From NCBI RefSeq assembly GCF_001598275.1, contig NZ_BCYQ01000006.1, forward strand, positions 51,504-115,503: a stretch of DNA of 64,000 nucleotides. The letters are read 5' to 3'. The position numbers and the translations under genes were made by a program. Under the pieces are notes generated by a model that searched no databases, was not told the DNA's origin, and worked only from the letters and a program-made list of their open reading frames with translations. The first letter of the stretch is position 1. Each line of letters begins with the position of its first letter. Positions 55,958 to 63,862 of the stretch are shown here, one piece after another. The stretch comes from Moraxella oblonga NBRC 102422 (GTDB taxonomy: Bacteria > Pseudomonadota > Gammaproteobacteria > Pseudomonadales > Moraxellaceae).

Positions 55958-56205
55958 ACCTTTATACACCATTTGCATTTGGCAATAGTTTAGAAATGAA
56001 AAGATGGTGTTTTTACATTAAAAATTACCCGACCACTTAATTCCATCAATTAAGATTAGTCTTGATGTTGCTAGATTAAGTGGTTGGGTGTTTTGAAGTA
56101 TCAAAAATTTGTCTGATAGAAAACTTATAGCCTACGTTTTTTCCTAGAAAAACGTGCGATTTATCTCATTTGTAATTGCAAATACAAAAGTTCAACATAC
56201 CTTAG
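55946..56205. mobile_element. Miniature inverted-repeat element, copy A (tentative left end)
   Basis: The right end at 56190-56205 (GTTCAACATACCTTAG) and ~100 bases inward match, in inverted orientation, the element at 60509-60697 (shared cores TTGAA, ATTTGCAAT, AATCGCACGTTTTTC, TTCTATCA). A possible left end at 55944-55959 (ATATGTTGAAC) is complementary to the right end. This fills the 318-bp gap between the hydrolase gene and dapD, which holds no gene. Confidence 0.5.
56027..56089. repeat. Inverted repeat inside the 55.96-56.27 kb gap
   Basis: ACCCGACCACTTAAT (56027-56041) and ATTAAGTGGTTGGGT (56075-56089) pair with a single mismatch around a 33-base loop; GTTTT follows. Could be a terminator of the hydrolase gene or the end structures of a nested small element. 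Confidence 0.55.
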
Positions 56206-56275
56206 TAAAAATGATGAAAAATCATTGATAAAATTGTGCTAAAATATCCCTACTTTTTATCATTAGGAATGTCTT

Positions 56276-57094
56276 ATGAGTCTTGAACAAATCATTGAAA
56301 CTGCCTTTGACAACCGTGCCAATTTTGGGGCAGCCGATTGCCCATCTGATGTGCGTTCTGCCGTTGAAGAGGTGCTTGCCAAATTGGATAAAGGCGAACT
56401 TCGTGTTGCCCAAAAGATTGATGGTGAGTGGGTGGTTCATCAATGGGTCAAAAAAGCGGTGCTATTATCCTTTAAAATCAATGACAACCGCCCAATGAAC
56501 ACAGGCGAGCTTGGTTTTTATGACAAGGTGGACACCAAGTTTAACGGTTGGAGTGAAGAAGATTACAAAAACGCAGGCGTGCGTGTTGTGCCACCAGCCG
56601 TTGCCAGAAAAGGCTCATTTATCGGCAAAAATGTGATTTTGATGCCAAGCTACACCAACATCGGTGCCTATGTGGACGAAGGCACGATGGTGGATACTTG
56701 GGCGACTGTCGGCTCTTGTGCCCAAATCGGCAAAAATGTGCATCTGTCGGGCGGTGTGGGCATTGGTGGTGTGCTTGAACCTTTGCAAGCCAATCCCACC
56801 ATCATTGAGGACAACTGCTTTATTGGGGCAAGAAGTGAGATTGTAGAAGGGGTGATTGTTGAGGAAGGCTCGGTCATCTCAATGGGTGTGTACATCGGTC
56901 AATCCACCAAAATCTATGACCGTGAAACAGGCGAAATTCACTATGGACGAGTGCCAGCAGGCTCTGTGGTCGTACCAGGCAACTTGCCAAGCCCTTGCGG
57001 TAAATATAGCCTATATGCTGCCATCATCGTCAAAAAAGTGGATGCCCAAACCCGTGCCAAAACTTCCATCAATGATTTGCTAAGAGCGGACTAA
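56276..57094 (+). CDS. dapD: 2,3,4,5-tetrahydropyridine-2,6-dicarboxylate N-succinyltransferase
   Basis: A 272-residue left-handed beta-helix enzyme in the succinylase branch of lysine and diaminopimelate synthesis. Hexapeptide-repeat region: [70 protein letters not shown]. Normal length. Strong terminator downstream. Confidence 0.96.
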   Translation: MSLEQIIETAFDNRANFGAADCPSDVRSAVEEVLAKLDKGELRVAQKIDGEWVVHQWVKKAVLLSFKINDNRPMNTGELGFYDKVDTKFNGWSEEDYKNAGVRVVPPAVARKGSFIGKNVILMPSYTNIGAYVDEGTMVDTWATVGSCAQIGKNVHLSGGVGIGGVLEPLQANPTIIEDNCFIGARSEIVEGVIVEEGSVISMGVYIGQSTKIYDRETGEIHYGRVPAGSVVVPGNLPSPCGKYSLYAAIIVKKVDAQTRAKTSINDLLRAD

Positions 57095-57116
57095 TCTGAT
57101 TATTCTTGGTAAAATA

Positions 57117-57150
57117 AAATTGCGATAAAGTTACTTTATCGCAATTTTTT
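57117..57150. terminator. Bidirectional terminator between dapD and anti-sigma gene
   Basis: AATTGCGATAAAGT and ACTTTATCGCAATT form a 14-bp perfect stem with T7 on the plus strand and A-rich sequence on the other side, between convergent genes. Confidence 0.85.
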
Positions 57151-57347
57151 TAATGTTCTATATGAGAGTGGCGATGGGTATTTTTATGTTCTTTTAAAAT
57201 CTCCGACAACTTTTTGTTGTTCTCATAAAAATTGCGACAGTTTTGGCACATCATCAAGTGTAACGTCAATTCGGCAGTTTGCAGAAGCCCAATTTTTTCA
57301 TCGCAGGCACGACTGGCTAATTGACTAATTTCTTGGCAAGTTTTCAT
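57150..57347 (-). CDS. Zinc-finger anti-sigma factor (zf-HC2 type)
   Basis: A 65-residue protein with the zinc anti-sigma motif H30-xxx-C34-xx-C37 (LHLMMCQNCRNFY) and extra cysteines C4 and C15. No membrane segment, so it is a soluble ZAS/ChrR-like type that would sequester the partner sigma factor, perhaps until metal or thiol stress. His-rich tail (HRHSHIEH). Start overlaps the sigma gene stop by 4 bases. Last gene of the metallophore locus. Confidence 0.75.
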   Translation of the reverse strand: MKTCQEISQLASRACDEKIGLLQTAELTLHLMMCQNCRNFYENNKKLSEILKEHKNTHRHSHIEH

Positions 57348-57997
57348 AATTTTTTCCGTTCATCATCAAACCAATGGCGAGTTAAGCACGCTTGCAAATT
57401 GATTCTGGCACGATACATCAATACATAATAATTTTGATGGCTGATTTTTAAAGTTTGGCATATTTCATTACTATCCAATCCAAGATATTCTTTCATTAAA
57501 AATACTCGAGCCTGTTCACCTTTTAAATGACTTAAACAATATTCCAATACCTGCCAAAAATCTTGATTGTGAGCGTGTATTTCTGGGTCATTCCATGAGT
57601 TATCAAAAGTATGGAACAAATATTCATCTTGCCAATGCCCACTGTCTTGAAACATCAGTTCGGATAATTCCAATTCATCGTCATCATTGGCGGACAATTC
57701 ACTCATCAAGACATATTTTTGATTGTTTCTTAATATGTCAGAAATCTTATGTTTTAAAATGGCAAAAACCCAACTTTTAAATGCACAATTACCCTTAAAT
57801 TTATGGCTGTCTTTAATCGCTCCCATCAAGCATTCTTGTACTGCATCTTGTGCTAATTCATTGTCGTTTAATTGGTTTTGGGAAAATTTTAATAAATGAT
57901 TGTATAAATTAGATAATTCTTTTTCATTTAAAAAATCTGACAAATTTTCTTTATCTTTTAATAAATGAACAAGAAAATTTTGATAAGTATCATTCAT
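57344..57997 (-). CDS. ECF-type RNA polymerase sigma factor
   Basis: A 217-residue sigma-70 family protein. Region 2 spans LAQDAVQECLMGAIKDSHKFKGNCAFKSWVFAILKHKISDILR; after an acidic linker, region 4 is LSHLKGEQARVFLMKEYLGLDSNEICQTLKISHQNYYVLMYRARINLQACL. It likely directs transcription of the metallophore genes and is held by the zf-HC2 protein. Overlaps DoxX by 8 bases and the anti-sigma gene by 4 bases, so the operon is tightly coupled. Confidence 0.9.
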   Translation of the reverse strand: MNDTYQNFLVHLLKDKENLSDFLNEKELSNLYNHLLKFSQNQLNDNELAQDAVQECLMGAIKDSHKFKGNCAFKSWVFAILKHKISDILRNNQKYVLMSELSANDDDELELSELMFQDSGHWQDEYLFHTFDNSWNDPEIHAHNQDFWQVLEYCLSHLKGEQARVFLMKEYLGLDSNEICQTLKISHQNYYVLMYRARINLQACLTRHWFDDERKKL

Positions 57998-58652
57998 TTT
58001 TTAATCCCAATTTTTGATTAAAAAATTTTGCCAAATAATAATCAATACTAACATATTTTCCTGCCCCATAAAACAATAAAGGCAAAAGCATAATCAAATA
58101 AGTGATAGAGAATTCCATGCCGTTATTTAAAATGACAAAATTACCAAATTCGGTTAGCCATTCATAATTGCCATGTTCTTGCAAAATAGTACGGGCTTTT
58201 TCTAAACGTTCGGCAACTTGTGGAGCATTAGCAACGCTATTTTGGGCGGACGAAAAACCTAAATTTGCCCAAAAGGAAGCAATGCTGGTTTCTCCTTCAC
58301 TTGATGCAATTGCAAACCAGCCGTTTTTTAAATGCACAGCAAAGCCTGCTACTGCCATTGAAATGATTAATGACACACTAAAAAATCTGGTCAAAAACCC
58401 AAATAATAATGCAAATCCACCCACCAATTCAGCAAAAATTACAAGTGCAGTCATCAAGGTAGGAAATGGCAAACCAAGTCCCCATTCGCTATTACCAAGC
58501 CAATTGGCAGTATCAGAAAAACTGTTGAATTTAGCAAGCCCTGCAATGATAAAAATTGGTGCCAAATAAATACGTAATGCCAATAATAATGTAAAATCTA
58601 GGATTTTTAATTTTTGTAGCAATTGATAATAAAGTTTGTATAATGTTTTCAT
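57990..58652 (-). CDS. DoxX family membrane protein of the metallophore locus
   Basis: A 220-residue inner-membrane protein with four membrane segments and the DoxX pattern: LLALRIYLAPIFIIAGLAKF, PTLMTALVIFAELVGGFALL, FSVSLIISMAVAGFAVHLKNG. DoxX proteins frequently accompany DUF692/DUF2063 gene pairs; their exact role is unknown, perhaps redox or export. The ATG at 58652 is preferred (GGAG 7 bases upstream). Sits 17 bases after the DUF2063 gene. Confidence 0.85.
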   Translation of the reverse strand: MKTLYKLYYQLLQKLKILDFTLLLALRIYLAPIFIIAGLAKFNSFSDTANWLGNSEWGLGLPFPTLMTALVIFAELVGGFALLFGFLTRFFSVSLIISMAVAGFAVHLKNGWFAIASSEGETSIASFWANLGFSSAQNSVANAPQVAERLEKARTILQEHGNYEWLTEFGNFVILNNGMEFSITYLIMLLPLLFYGAGKYVSIDYYLAKFFNQKLGLKNE

Positions 58653-58669
58653 TATGATGCTCCTCATAC

Positions 58670-59464
58670 CTAATTAAAAAGAATATGGTTATTGACCAAC
58701 ATTTGTAATAACTCATCACCAAACTTAATTAGCCCATCAACGTCTTGATAATCAATACTATTTGCAAAATCAGCTAATAGGGTATTTTTATCTTGATAAA
58801 TGGTTTGGTTGTTGGTGATAAATTCCAGAAATAAATAGGTTAATAAATTGATTTCCACAAATTTAACCTTATCATTATGTCTTAACACCACCAAAAAAGT
58901 ATTTTCTAATGCAATATCAACATTTTCGCTAATTTTGTGTACAGGGTATAAATAGTAATGATTTTGAACACTATTATTCAAATAATAGCTTTGCACATCA
59001 TTTAAAATTAGTTTATTTGCTTGATTGGGAAAAGTTTCTGTATGTAGCTCCAACCATTCATAATGAGCAAGTTCGGACAAATAAGCGGGCAGTAACTTTT
59101 TAATTTCATCGTGTGATAAGGTTAATTCGTTAAGCCAAACACTTTTGTCAAAGTCGCCATCGTCCATTTGCGATAAAAATTCCACAAATTGCATGGGAAT
59201 TTCAGTAAAATAAGGTGAATGTGTGGGATACCGTTGAAAAAAGTACAAACATAAGGTTCGCCAATTCTCACCCATGATGCTTTTACAAATAGGAAAGCAT
59301 TGATTTAAAAAGCCACAAACATTATTAAAAATCAGGTCTTGATAAATTTTGCCTACACGAGTGGGAATGTTGTCACCATTGTTTTGGCGTTGCGAACGCA
59401 GATAATCACCAAATTCGTTTTGGAATTTTTTTAAAGAATGAGGAGCAAATAACATTAAGGGCAT
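58670..59464 (-). CDS. hvfC: DUF2063 putative DNA-binding domain protein (HvfC/BufC-like MNIO partner)
   Basis: A 264-residue protein of the DUF2063 family: LKKFQNEFGDYLRSQ, GKIYQDLIFNNVCGFLNQCF and ELAHYEWLELHTETF are typical. Although named a DNA-binding domain, in HvfABC and bufferin systems this protein binds the precursor leader and partners the DUF692 enzyme. It lies 25 bases after the DUF692 gene. Start 59464 or 59455 (second Met). Confidence 0.88.
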   Translation of the reverse strand: MPLMLFAPHSLKKFQNEFGDYLRSQRQNNGDNIPTRVGKIYQDLIFNNVCGFLNQCFPICKSIMGENWRTLCLYFFQRYPTHSPYFTEIPMQFVEFLSQMDDGDFDKSVWLNELTLSHDEIKKLLPAYLSELAHYEWLELHTETFPNQANKLILNDVQSYYLNNSVQNHYYLYPVHKISENVDIALENTFLVVLRHNDKVKFVEINLLTYLFLEFITNNQTIYQDKNTLLADFANSIDYQDVDGLIKFGDELLQMLVNNHILFN

Positions 59465-59489
59465 TTTAATTCCAATGAATGCAAATGGG

Positions 59490-60410
59490 TTAAGCAGTTA
59501 ATCTAATATTCGTTAGGTGATTGGTAACTTCTTGGTATTGATTGTGTTGGTGCTGATGGATGATATTGACTTCACGCATTAGACTTTCCAACTCTGGAAA
59601 ATTAAAATCTCGCTCCAAACAAGTGGGAATTTCAATCGCTTTTTTGCCTGTTCTTCTGTATATTTCGGCATAGGCTTCATCCAATAATTGCCAAACAGGC
59701 TCAATGACGTCATTGCCGTGCGTATCAATAATAAACCCATCTGCTTCTACATAATGTCCTGCAATGTGCATATAACATACTTTTTCTAAGGGTAATTGAT
59801 GTAAATAGTCAATGGGGTCAAAGTTAAAGTTTTGGCTATTGACATAAATATTATTAATATCCAAATGCAATAAGCAATCAGCTTCTTTGACTACTGCACT
59901 GATAAACTGAGCATCACTCATATCACTATCTGGTGGTTGATAATAATAGCTGGCATTTTCAAAACCAATCTGCATTTCCATGATGTCTTGGGCTTGTCTA
60001 ATGCGATGAGCTGTCCATTTTACCGCATCATCGGTACAAGGAATGGGTAATAGCTCATATAAATGTCCCAAATCGTCCGAAGTCCACGCCAAATGCTCGG
60101 TATAGAGCGTCATGTCGTGGGCTTGCATAAATTTTTTGGTATTTTTTAATAACTCTATATCCAATTTGGCACTACTACCAATAGATAAAGATAATCCATG
60201 ACAAATAAAGGGGAAGCGTTCGGTATAAGCACGGAGCATTTTTTCAAAACGCCCACCCATTTGCCCATTTGAATTGAGCCAATTTTCGGGAGATACTTCA
60301 AAAAAATCAATGCCTGATAATGATTGTTCTTGCATTTTTTGATAAAGTTCACGGCGAAAACCTAAGCCCGCCCCTTTTAATGATTTTTTGTTCATTGTAA
60401 TTACACTCAT
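59490..60410 (-). CDS. hvfB: DUF692 multinuclear iron enzyme (MNIO, HvfB/BufB-like)
   Basis: A 306-residue TIM-barrel enzyme of the DUF692/MNIO family. Marks: KGAGLGFRREL, FEVSPENWLN, FICHGLSLSIGSSAKLD, YTEHLAWTS, LLHLDINNIYVNSQNF, MHIAGHY, IDTHGNDVIEPVW and ERDFNFPELESL; the His/Asp/Glu residues are the expected iron ligands. Such enzymes convert precursor cysteines into oxazolone-thioamide or thiooxazole groups. With the DUF2063 partner and the Cys-repeat precursor upstream this forms a RiPP metallophore pathway. Start at 60410 or 60395 (no clear ribosome site). Confidence 0.92.
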   Translation of the reverse strand: MSVITMNKKSLKGAGLGFRRELYQKMQEQSLSGIDFFEVSPENWLNSNGQMGGRFEKMLRAYTERFPFICHGLSLSIGSSAKLDIELLKNTKKFMQAHDMTLYTEHLAWTSDDLGHLYELLPIPCTDDAVKWTAHRIRQAQDIMEMQIGFENASYYYQPPDSDMSDAQFISAVVKEADCLLHLDINNIYVNSQNFNFDPIDYLHQLPLEKVCYMHIAGHYVEADGFIIDTHGNDVIEPVWQLLDEAYAEIYRRTGKKAIEIPTCLERDFNFPELESLMREVNIIHQHQHNQYQEVTNHLTNIRLTA

Positions 60411-60496
60411 TTAGGTATTAAATTTATTTTTTGTATTTAATGTTATTTTTATTTATTATTAAATACAAAAAATAAACTAATGTTGATACATTTTTA

Positions 60497-60714
60497 TAAT
60501 AACGGTAATTAGGGTGTGTTGAATATTGTTATTTGCAATGAAAAATGAGAAAAATCGCACGTTTTTCAAGGAAAAAGTGAAGTTTGATAATTATTCTATC
60601 AAACAAGATTTAGCCATTTTTCATGCAAAAATTAATAAAAAGCGTTAAAGTTTAATCGTTTTTATAAATAATGTTATCAATGTTCAGCACACCCTAAGCC
60701 AATTACCGTTATTA
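60497..60714. repeat. 14-bp inverted repeat flanking the mobile element
   Basis: TAATAACGGTAATT (60497-60510) and AATTACCGTTATTA (60701-60714) are perfect reverse complements, on either side of the mobile element. Without the element they would form a short hairpin just after the precursor gene. Confidence 0.75.
60509..60697. mobile_element. Miniature inverted-repeat element, copy B, in the metallophore operon
   Basis: About 189 bp with terminal inverted repeats TTAGGGTGTGTTGAA (60509-60523) and TTCAGCACACCCTAA (60683-60697), 14 of 15 matching. AT-rich, no reading frame. The left ~100 bases match the element at 56105-56205 in inverted orientation. It occupies most of the 318-bp gap between the precursor and DUF692 genes, which contains no gene. 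Confidence 0.7.
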
Positions 60715-60728
60715 TGATTTAAGATAAC

Positions 60729-61205
60729 TTATTTGCTTTCGGTAGGTTTGTTAGCACCACAAGATGCTTCCGAAGTTTTGCCACCACAAGAACCCTCAGA
60801 AGTTTTGCTGTCAGTGCTTGCTGTGGTTGTGGCAGTAGCGTTTGTGCCACCGCATTTACCTTCACCACATTTGCCTTCACTGGCTTTGCTGTCGGTGCTT
60901 GCTTTGGCATCGCCTCCACACTTACCTTCACCACATTTACCTTCGGCAGTTTTACCATCGGCGGTTGCAGTTGCCGTTGCTTGGTCGCCACCGCATTTAC
61001 CCTCACCACATTTGCCTTCGGCGGTTTTGGTGTCAGCAGGGGTAGCGTTGGCACTATCAACAGTCTGGGCTTTTTCGCTGTTTTGGTAGCCTTGCTCCAT
61101 CGATTTGGCTTCAAAGGGCTGTTCTTGCTTGGCTTCTTGCTGTGAACAGGCGACCGTACCTGCGATAAGTGAGCCAAGTAGGGCGGTTTTTGCTAATTTT
61201 TTCAT
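60729..61205 (-). CDS. hvfA: Cys-repeat RiPP metallophore precursor (HvfA/bufferin-like)
   Basis: A 158-residue precursor. The N-terminus MKKLAKTALLGSLIAGTVAC is a Sec-type signal peptide ending in AC, possibly an atypical lipobox. The core has three EGKCGEGKCGG units (residues 63-73, 88-98, 110-120) separated by Ala/Thr/Asp/Lys linkers, plus degenerate EGSCGG (137-142) and EASCG. EGKCG repeats are the modification sites of HvfA-type peptides, in which MNIO enzymes build copper-binding oxazolone-thioamide groups. CGGAG lies before the ATG. First gene of the minus-strand locus. Confidence 0.9.
   Translation of the reverse strand: MKKLAKTALLGSLIAGTVACSQQEAKQEQPFEAKSMEQGYQNSEKAQTVDSANATPADTKTAEGKCGEGKCGGDQATATATADGKTAEGKCGEGKCGGDAKASTDSKASEGKCGEGKCGGTNATATTTASTDSKTSEGSCGGKTSEASCGANKPTESK
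60850..61020 (-). repeat. Tandem repeats encoding the EGKCGEGKCGG cores
   Basis: Three copies of a ~70-75 bp in-frame unit within the precursor gene, recognised on the plus strand by the recurring CCGCATTTACC/TTCACCACATTT motif. Confidence 0.75.
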
Positions 61206-61267
61206 AAAAAACTCCGAAGTTTAGACATTAGAAAAACTGGGGCATATATTTTATCGCCTTGGTCATT

Positions 61268-61296
61268 TAGTCGCAAGAAGTTAGTAAAATCTTACA
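61268..61296 (-). promoter_or_regulatory. Candidate ECF-type promoter of the metallophore operon
   Basis: On the minus strand TGTAAG (61291-61296) and CGACTA (61268-61273) are 17 bases apart, about 60 bases before the precursor ATG. They resemble the TGTAAC / CGTCTA elements used by sigma-F-like ECF factors. Single site, so only suggestive. Confidence 0.35.
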
Positions 61297-61309
61297 AAAA
61301 TTTTTGTAA
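61292..61309. promoter_or_regulatory. 18-bp perfect palindrome upstream of the precursor gene
   Basis: TTACAAAAATTTTTGTAA overlaps the candidate -35 element and could be an operator. Its simple A/T composition makes chance occurrence possible. Confidence 0.35.
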
Positions 61310-61431
61310 TTTTTATGATAATTTTTCAATGAATAAAATTAGTAAAATGTATGATGAAAATAAAGCATAAGTCACCCAACCAACCCAAAATCTGCTAAAA
61401 TAACCAGTTTTATCAAAAATAATTGCACTCT

Positions 61432-62145
61432 ATGTCTAGCACTTTACGAAACACCCATATCCCCACCACCGACCCATCGGCAGGGCTTAGACTGACCGAA
61501 ATTTTTTATTCCTTACAAGGCGAAGCATTGACTTCTGGCTTGCCGACCATTTTTATTCGCTTGACAGGTTGCCCTTTGCGGTGTACTTATTGCGACACCA
61601 CTTATTCTTTTACAGGTGGAGAGCGGTGGGCATTGGACGATATTTTGACCCATATTGCCAAATATCCATGCAAACGAGTGTGCGTAACGGGTGGCGAGCC
61701 ACTTGCTCAGCCAAATGCCATTGCTTTGATGAAACTATTGTTAGAAAATGGCTATGAGATTTCCCTAGAAACGGCAGGGGCATTGTCGGTAAAAGATGTA
61801 CCGATAGCGGTGTCTAAGGTAATGGATTTAAAAACACCATCATCAGGCGAAGATGGCAAAAATTTGTGGAAAAATTTGGATTATCTCACCGCCCACGACC
61901 AGCTAAAAATCGTCATTGCCGACCGTGCCGATTATGAATGGGCGGTGGAGAAGCTGTGGCAGTACGATTTACACAAAAAAGTGGGCGTGGTCTGGTTTTC
62001 GCCAATGTTTGAAATTGATGAGCGTAAAAGCGATGTACCAAACATTGCCGTACAATTAGCCGAATGGATTCTATCAGATGGTTTGCCAGTACGCCTACAA
62101 CTACAACTGCACAAAATTATCTGGGCGGATGCACGGGGTAAATGA
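61432..62145 (+). CDS. queE: 7-carboxy-7-deazaguanine synthase
   Basis: A 237-residue radical SAM enzyme in queuosine synthesis, converting 6-carboxytetrahydropterin to CDG. Cluster cysteines C47, C51, C54 in TGCPLRCTYCDT; LTEIFYSLQGEALTSGLPTIF-type opening, VCVTGGEPLAQPN and LQLHKIIW at the C-terminus are typical. ATG at 61432 is chosen; an in-frame TTG lies three codons upstream. Confidence 0.94.
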   Translation: MSSTLRNTHIPTTDPSAGLRLTEIFYSLQGEALTSGLPTIFIRLTGCPLRCTYCDTTYSFTGGERWALDDILTHIAKYPCKRVCVTGGEPLAQPNAIALMKLLLENGYEISLETAGALSVKDVPIAVSKVMDLKTPSSGEDGKNLWKNLDYLTAHDQLKIVIADRADYEWAVEKLWQYDLHKKVGVVWFSPMFEIDERKSDVPNIAVQLAEWILSDGLPVRLQLQLHKIIWADARGK

Positions 62146-62306
62146 TGTTTAAATCATATTATGATGTGTTTTTATTTGGTTTGATTGGTGGCGATGATAT
62201 CAAGGTTTAAGTATCTTTTTTGGTGTTTCATGATATAATTTGGTTTTGTTGACATGACAAACCAGATATTGTTTGAATGTTTTTATTGATAATTTTGGAG
62301 TGTATG

Positions 62307-62693
62307 ATGAAATTTGTAAAAAGTATGATGAGCGTTGCTGTATTGGCGGTGGTGATGACAGGTTGTACTACCGTTAGCCTACAAGATGCACGTCATGACA
62401 CAACCATGCTTGAGCAGGCTTTGACAACCACTCAACAAAACCTAGATGAAGCCACTTATCAAGCGATGGTGGTGCAAAATGCCGAACAAGCAGTATTGGC
62501 TTCCGCCAAAGCTGATAAGCAAGCTCTCAAAGCCCAAAAGAAAGCCGAGCGTGCCAGAAAAAAAGCGGAACGTGCCCAAAAGCGTGCCGAAAAACGAGCC
62601 TTAAAAGCCCAAAAGAAAGCCGAGCGTGCTGAATCTCGTGCCAAAAAAGCCTCTATAAAAATCTCTCAAGCACAAGAAGTACTATCCCAATAG
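62307..62693 (+). CDS. Lys/Ala-rich coiled-coil lipoprotein
   Basis: A 128-residue lipoprotein. Signal MKFVKSMMSVAVLAVVMTGC has lipobox MTGC. The mature protein is a long helix with heptad-like runs (KAERARKKAERAQKRAEKRA), so a rod-like coiled coil, possibly binding peptidoglycan, DNA or nascent OM components. GGAG lies 6 bases before the ATG at 62307 (62304 is an alternative). Repetitive DNA at 62510-62650 reflects the KAERA units. Function unknown. Confidence 0.75.
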   Translation: MKFVKSMMSVAVLAVVMTGCTTVSLQDARHDTTMLEQALTTTQQNLDEATYQAMVVQNAEQAVLASAKADKQALKAQKKAERARKKAERAQKRAEKRALKAQKKAERAESRAKKASIKISQAQEVLSQ

Positions 62694-62705
62694 TGCAGAT
62701 AATTT

Positions 62706-63332
62706 GTGATACCATTTTCTGATTTAGCTATTTATGTGCTTGACATGATTGGCGTGATTGCTTGTGCGGTGGCAGGGACGACTTTGGCATTGTACAAGCG
62801 TTTTGATTTTTTTGGGTGTATTTTGGTGTCAATGGTTGGGGCGATTGGCGGTGGGACATTGCGTGATGTCATGCTTGATCGCCACCCACTTTTTTGGATG
62901 ATTGATTTAAATTATGTCATTGTCATCACCATTACTTCATTGATTTGCCAAATCTTTTTTGGATTATATAAAAAAATTGGTTGGACACTCAAATTTTTTG
63001 ATGCTATTGGACTTTCGGCATTTAGTCTCATTGGTCTAAAAGTTGCTCTAAGTTATGGAGCTTCTGCACCGATTGCAGTACTTATGGCGGTGCTGACCAG
63101 TATCGCAGGTGGTATCATGCGGGATATGATTTGTAATGAAATACCACTTGTTTTACAAAAAGAAATCTATATCAGTGCTAGCATTATCGGCTCTTGTCTG
63201 TACTTGGCATTGACAAAATGGGGACTGCCCACCCACATAACCGAAACGCTCTGTCTTATGACGATTTTTGGTGTGCGAATGCTTGCTATTAGATTTGATT
63301 GGCATTTGCCAAGTTTGAGTGGACGGTTTTAA
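62706..63332 (+). CDS. Trimeric intracellular cation (TRIC)-type channel, UPF0126 family
   Basis: A 208-residue inner-membrane protein with about seven segments in two repeats: GVIACAVAGTTLALYKRFDF with MVGAIGGGTLRDVMLDRHPL, and AIGLSAFSLIGLKVALSYGA with LTSIAGGIMRDMICNEIPLVL. The paired GGGTLRD / GGIMRD motifs identify the prokaryotic TRIC (YicG) family, potassium-permeable channels. It starts with GTG at 62706. Confidence 0.88.
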   Translation: MIPFSDLAIYVLDMIGVIACAVAGTTLALYKRFDFFGCILVSMVGAIGGGTLRDVMLDRHPLFWMIDLNYVIVITITSLICQIFFGLYKKIGWTLKFFDAIGLSAFSLIGLKVALSYGASAPIAVLMAVLTSIAGGIMRDMICNEIPLVLQKEIYISASIIGSCLYLALTKWGLPTHITETLCLMTIFGVRMLAIRFDWHLPSLSGRF

Positions 63333-63334
63333 CA

Positions 63335-63862
63335 ATGGTGAATTTTAAAAAGTATTGGCGTAAATTGATAGACCGTTTATTTTATTTTTTGCTCACTGTG
63401 GCAATGCTAATGCTTTTGTTGGTTAGTGCTATGTTAATGTCTGAAAGTACCATAATGCCAATGATTGCCAAACATAAAGCAAAAGACCCTAATAATATCA
63501 AAACAGGCGGTTGTTTGATGTATAAAGGTCAAATGACAGGAAAAAACAACGCCAGTTTATATTCATTAAACGGTCAAGACAAAAAGGGAATGGGCGAAAT
63601 CACCATTAAAAAATCGCCTTTTGAAAGAAAGTGGGAATCCTATCACGATTTCTTTGATTCCAAAGGTTTGTGCAAGCGTATTGACCCCAACCAATTTAAA
63701 TCCCACCAAGAGTGGGATAATTATGATGGGTGGTTTCATAAAAAATTTCATAAAAAATATGACAATGAATGTTTTATGGTGGATTATGTTTCCACAAAGT
63801 TTTGGATATTTGAAATGGATTTTATTTATGATGTGGATAAAAATTTTGTGTGTTTAGAATAG
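63335..63862 (+). CDS. Membrane-anchored protein of unknown function
   Basis: A 175-residue protein with one N-terminal membrane segment (LFYFLLTVAMLMLLLVSAML) and a polar domain rich in Lys/Phe/Tyr/Trp, with cysteines in GGCLMYKG, SKGLCKRI, DNECFMV and a final CLE. ATG at 63335 follows the TRIC stop by 2 bases; a reading from 63299 overlaps it and is rejected. Probably co-transcribed. Family not recognised. The remaining ~138 bases of the window hold no gene I can support. Confidence 0.6.
   Translation: MVNFKKYWRKLIDRLFYFLLTVAMLMLLLVSAMLMSESTIMPMIAKHKAKDPNNIKTGGCLMYKGQMTGKNNASLYSLNGQDKKGMGEITIKKSPFERKWESYHDFFDSKGLCKRIDPNQFKSHQEWDNYDGWFHKKFHKKYDNECFMVDYVSTKFWIFEMDFIYDVDKNFVCLE

Noticed and set aside
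60850..61020. Regularly spaced repeats resembling a CRISPR array
   Set aside because: They are in-frame codons for EGKCGEGKCGG in the precursor gene; no cas genes are present and the spacers encode related linkers.
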